A stretch of 64,000 nucleotides of DNA, taken from positions 9,041,951 through 9,105,950 of the forward strand of contig OZ036006.1 in assembly GCA_964035015.1 (NCBI GenBank), in the 5' to 3' direction. The notes below the pieces were generated by a model that saw nothing but the letters and a program-made list of their open reading frames with translations, did not search any database and was not told where the DNA came from. Positions within the stretch are counted from its first letter, which is position 1, and the number at the start of each line of letters is the position of its first letter. Position numbers and translations under genes: made by a program. The stretch comes from Corallium rubrum (Eukaryota; Cnidaria; Anthozoa; Scleralcyonacea; Coralliidae). Of the stretch, positions 61,001 to 64,000 are shown in pieces.

Positions 61001-64000
61001 TTTGGTAGTATGCTTATAATTTTAACTTTTGTGTCGGACTCTCGGACCAGTCCAAATATTTCAGTGTTTTCCCGCTCTTTTTCTGAGGACGAGCTCGGAC
61101 GTCGCGCATGCGCAAAACGTTTGACAGCGGTGTTCGCAAACATAGGTTTAACGTACCTCGCAGGATTTCTTTATATGTGTCCTGGATTGTTTCTGATTCT
61201 TTTCCTTCTCGGATTCTTTGTGTTAAAACGTTTAACACACATTGCCACTTGAAAGAAAGAAAGAAGGCAAGCTTTGGTATAGGTAAATAGCATGTTGAAT
61301 AGAAATCACTAAAACAATCATCACTTCACCATCACTACAACATTCATTTCCACAACCAGATCAACCACTAGTACAGTATTCAATTATTAATCATACTACA
61401 ACTACCATGTGCAATACTTCTAGTACCAACAACACCACCACTACCAACAATAACACAACCACCATCACTACCACCACCATTACCACCACCACCATCACTA
61501 CCATCACCACCACTACCATCACCACCATCACTATAATCACCACCATCACCACCACCACCTTCACCACCACTACCACCATCATAGATAGAAACTTTATTTA
61601 AAGAGGGTGACACTTAATAGTACAAAGTACTAATAAACTTGTGGTCCTCAAATCACCATCACCAATACCACCACCATCACTACCACCACCATCACTACCA
61701 CTACCACTACCATCACCACCACCACAACCACCAAAAACACAACCACCATCATCACTACTACCAGAAATACCACCATCACTACCACCATCACTACCATCAC
61801 CATCAACAACAACACCATCATCAACACCACAAACACCAACAACAATCAGTACCACCATTAACACGACCACCTCCACTAACGTGATTATCCTAACAGAAAA
61901 TATTTAGAAACCATGACGGGGAAAAACTACACTGTAAAAAACAAACAAAGTTAGACAGCGCAAAATACGAATTCAACACATACCTTGATGTGACAACCAC
62001 CGAAAAACTGCTTTGCGTATGTTAACACAACAGATGGTTCTATTAACAACAGCGACTCAATAGCCTTGGGAAAGAAAAGAAGCAATTGACCGTACCGAAA
62101 AAGATGGCGACTTGTACATTTAACCACAATCCTTCGCATGCAGTAAATATTGTTTCTTGCAGAATTATTGGAAGATATGGTTTTAAAACGATCAACTTTG
62201 GTAGGAATGAAGTTCTTGCTTACTTAATCCATCTTAGCATGATAAACAATGTTTAGTTGTTATTTGAGCTGATTTGAGGACGCAAAGCATTGTGGTTAAC
62301 TGTACCGCCGCCATCTTTTCCGGTACCATCAATTCTTACTTACATAACATTCAAATTGAACTACAACACAATTAGTTAGTAAAGATTTTCAGCTAACACC
62401 AAACGTATAGAAAAAAAAAGTTTTTACGCTTAACAGTGGCTGCCGAGTCTACAAAAATAAATTATTGTATGCTCGCCAGCAACTGCCGAACGTACAAAAA
62501 TTGTTTTGTATAGACGGCAGTGGCTTCCAAGCGTACAAAATAAATTTTGTACGTTATACGCAGTCGCTGCCACTCGTACAAAAATGTTTTTGTAAGTTTT
62601 TTGACCTCAATAGTGAGGCCCAGTGGATATCTCTATTAATATACAGTACCTTTTCATGTTCATCAATAAGAGGCAAGCATAAAAGAGTAATGGAGATATC
62701 ACCAGATAACGATCTACCAATCAGATTGCTTATCACAAACTTTCCTAACTCCTTATCACAATATTTTGAACACAGAAGCGACTAGTAAAAGAAATTGAGT
62801 TAAACTAGAGTATCAAAGATTGTGAGTTGGATGATTTTGTAGCTCAGTTGATAGAGTGTTGAACTAGAGTATCAAAGATTGTGAGTTGGATGGTCTTGTA
62901 GTTCAGTTGATAGAGTGTTGAACTAGAGTATCAAAGATTGTGAGTTGGATGATCTTGTAGTTCAGTTGATAGAGTGTTGAACTTGCGTATCAAAGATTGT
63001 GAGTTGGATGATTTTGTAGCTCAGTTGATAGAGTGTTGAACTAGAGTATCAAAGATTGTGAGTTGAATGATCTTGTAGTTCAGTTGGTAGAGTGTTGAAC
63101 TAGAGTGTCAAAGTTTGTGAGTTGAATGATCTTCTTGTTGTTCATCTCTCAATATTCACCTGCAGTTTAAGAAGTGTCTCCCAACAACAACAGCAAGTAC
63201 AGGAGTTTCTCGTCTTAGTACCACTCACAGCTAACTGTGGGGCGCGACTGGGGGAAAAGTCTGGAAACCAACGGCTTCCTCGTGGCACACCGGCTGAAAT
63301 ATTTGCCTTAACCAACAGACATTCATGTGGCTCCAACACACAACCTAAAGAAAGATCCCACAAGAGGTTAAAGCGCCTAAGAAATTAAAATTAAGTTTGT
63401 CTTATTTGAAAGAACACTTAAAACGATAGAATAACATCTTTTGCAGTTTTTCGTTTCCTTGCTTCGTTCTTGAGATATTTTAGTTTGTTTGATATGCAAA
63501 TGAAACATTTTAACGTCACACGTGCATAATGAGTTATCGAAAAACGTTATATATCTTTGCTATTGTCAATACAACCACTTGAAAATCTACATGTTTAGTG
63601 TTCTGGGCAAAACACACGCACTTGCTTCCTTTAAATTATTTTGGTTTGATATTAGCAACGATATATAACTTTTTTCGATAACTCATTATGCACACGTGAC
63701 GTTAAAATGTTTAATTTGCATATCAAACAAACTGAAATATCTCAAGAACGAAGCAAGGTAACGAAAAACTGCAAAAGATGTTACTTTATCGTTTTAAGTG
63801 TTCTTTCAAATAAGACAAACTTAATTTCCGTTTCATTTGCACTTTAAGTCAGAATAAGAGAGTATTAGCATTCATACTCAGATTTACAGTGTACTTTAGT
63901 CAACTCAGACCTAATATTTTCTTGAAATACTGTATGTAGAAGAACTTACCATTGAATGGTGGCAATTTGTCCAACCATGAAAATCGTTTAGAAAAATGAC
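58090..64000 (-). CDS. HPS3: HPS3-like BLOC-2 subunit, C-terminal five exons (5' part beyond the window)
   Basis: Exons in gene order: 64000-63950 (cut by the edge), 62781-62650, 62064-61984, 61247-61157, 58247-58090 (stop TAA). They give 170 residues with every phase matching. HPS3 works with HPS5 and HPS6 in BLOC-2, a cytosolic complex that helps build lysosome-related organelles. The C end carries LRETLVVLSK and LSLLPDDGNFAFFLPFLVESC, which align with the end of vertebrate HPS3 (KETLSIVA; LPEDG-x-FFLPYL-x-C). LLCLPLIDEHEKAIESLLLI and the W-x-x-VLNVLTQRI segment also fit, in the same order. About 170 of some 1000 residues are in view, so I call it from the C end only. Introns hold foldback elements and triplet repeats. 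Confidence 0.9.
58375..58822. mobile_element. 448-bp foldback element, CTTATTTGAAAGAAC group
   Basis: Arms run from AAAATTAAGTTTGTCTTATT to the exact complement at 58803-58822, with GAGATATTTAGACTTATGTG and CATATTCGAAAATCGCGAAT mirrored. In HPS3 intron 4 (58248-61156). Confidence 0.9.
59302..59743. mobile_element. 440-bp foldback element (GGCGCCATCTTGAATTCGC arms)
   Basis: Left GACCTTTTCACCAATAGCGG and right CCGCTATTGGTGAAAAGGTC are exact complements but for one base outside; arms of about 90 bp match, then a looser centre. Confidence 0.88.
59975..60427. mobile_element. 450-bp element with CAGGCTTCGAAATAA ends
   Basis: Inverted ends CAGGCTTCGAAATAA and TTATTTCGAAGCCTG. ACCGGTCA-type blocks repeat inside. 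It splits a partial copy of the 63.4-kb foldback element (ATATCTTTTACAG before, TTTACGTTTCCTTGCTTCG after). Confidence 0.85.
60660..60800 (-). repeat. SINE-like repeat with 5S rRNA C-box match
   Basis: On the minus strand GGTCAGTACTTGGATGGGTG corresponds to the internal control region of 5S rRNA, and a conserved GTTCTCTCCTGTGCCTCGAG block follows. Likely a 5S-derived SINE fragment. Confidence 0.6.
61380..61900 (+). repeat. ACC/ATC triplet tracts in HPS3 intron 3
   Basis: Impure CACCATCACTACCAC repeats in two blocks (about 61425-61600 and 61655-61870). They produce frames of up to 92 codons on both strands that are not genes. Confidence 0.95.
62091..62327. mobile_element. 237-bp MITE with GGTACCGAAAAAGATGGCG-type ends
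   Basis: CGTACCGAAAAAGATGGCG at the left is mirrored by CGCCATCTTTTCCGGTACC at the right. It begins 26 bp upstream (in gene sense) of the acceptor of HPS3 exon 61984-62064. Same element as 20476-20700. Confidence 0.85.
62806..63125 (+). repeat. 59-bp tandem repeat, 5-6 copies, with tRNA A-box
   Basis: Each unit carries TAGCTCAGTTGATAGAGTGT and TATCAAAGATTGTGAGTTG, that is half of a tRNA-like sequence (D arm and anticodon arm) repeated without the T arm. Confidence 0.92.
63387..63829. mobile_element. 443-bp foldback element, CTTATTTGAAAGAAC group
   Basis: Arms from TAAAATTAAGTTTGTCTTAT to its complement, with TTGATATGCAAATG, AACGTCACACGTGCATAATG and GAGATATTTTAGTTTG mirrored. In the first visible HPS3 intron. 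Confidence 0.9.

Noticed and set aside
60962..61252. Plus-strand frame of 96 codons with hydrophobic end.
   Set aside because: It is antisense to HPS3 exon 61157-61247 and has no support of its own.
63142..63363. Minus-strand open stretch with good acceptor and donor (ending ETLLKLQ) that also fits the phases of the HPS3 exons.
   Set aside because: The exon at 62650-62781 fits the same junctions and aligns with HPS3, while this stretch does not resemble HPS3 and is Cys-rich.

Overview
The window is animal (metazoan) nuclear DNA. It carries intron-rich genes with clean GT/AG splice sites and kept reading phase, of families found in animals: a facilitative glucose transporter, an ACK/TNK2 tyrosine kinase and the BLOC-2 subunit HPS3. 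The base composition is AT-rich, and there are many tRNA-headed repeats, MITE-like elements and microsatellites. No vertebrate hallmark is visible. A marine invertebrate (cnidarian-like or similar) is my guess, but the species cannot be fixed from this sequence.

Layout. 1-2900: a head-to-tail array of 277-bp units with a tRNA-like head, then degenerate tRNA-like repeats and a TTCAACA-rich element. 2934-6478 (+): the 3' three exons of an unrecognised protein built on a repeat containing VNDYKWGEREPGI, with a 1.7-kb minisatellite in one intron. 6999-9250: a 675-bp foldback element and tRNA-headed repeats. 9278-20192 (+): a complete 12-exon glucose transporter gene, 505 aa. 20450-23110: foldback elements, hairpins and a TGACGTCA-rich satellite. 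23128-49730 (-): a complete 12-exon ACK/TNK2-like gene, 1104 aa (SAM, kinase, SH3, CRIB, long proline/tyrosine-rich tail); most of its introns hold their own satellite or foldback element. 49731-58089: intergenic, with MITEs, a pure 310-bp ACGA tract and two LINE 3' remnants. 58090-64000 (-): the last five exons of an HPS3 orthologue, cut by the window edge.

Exon models were built by hand. In all four genes every junction keeps the frame. The summed CDS lengths of the two complete genes are divisible by three (1518 and 3315 nt).

The most unusual non-coding signal is a complete hammerhead self-cleaving ribozyme fold on the minus strand at 15957-16002, between two AT tracts in a glucose-transporter intron. 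A second, divergent hammerhead-like core (CTGATGA...GAAACGT) occurs in a 7-copy 120-bp satellite at 28.9-29.8 kb and at single sites at 8.4, 15.0 and 41.4 kb. Satellite DNA with hammerhead cores is the architecture of retrozymes and Penelope-related repeats. The other strong theme is a set of palindromic transposable elements with shared arm motifs, some nested three deep.
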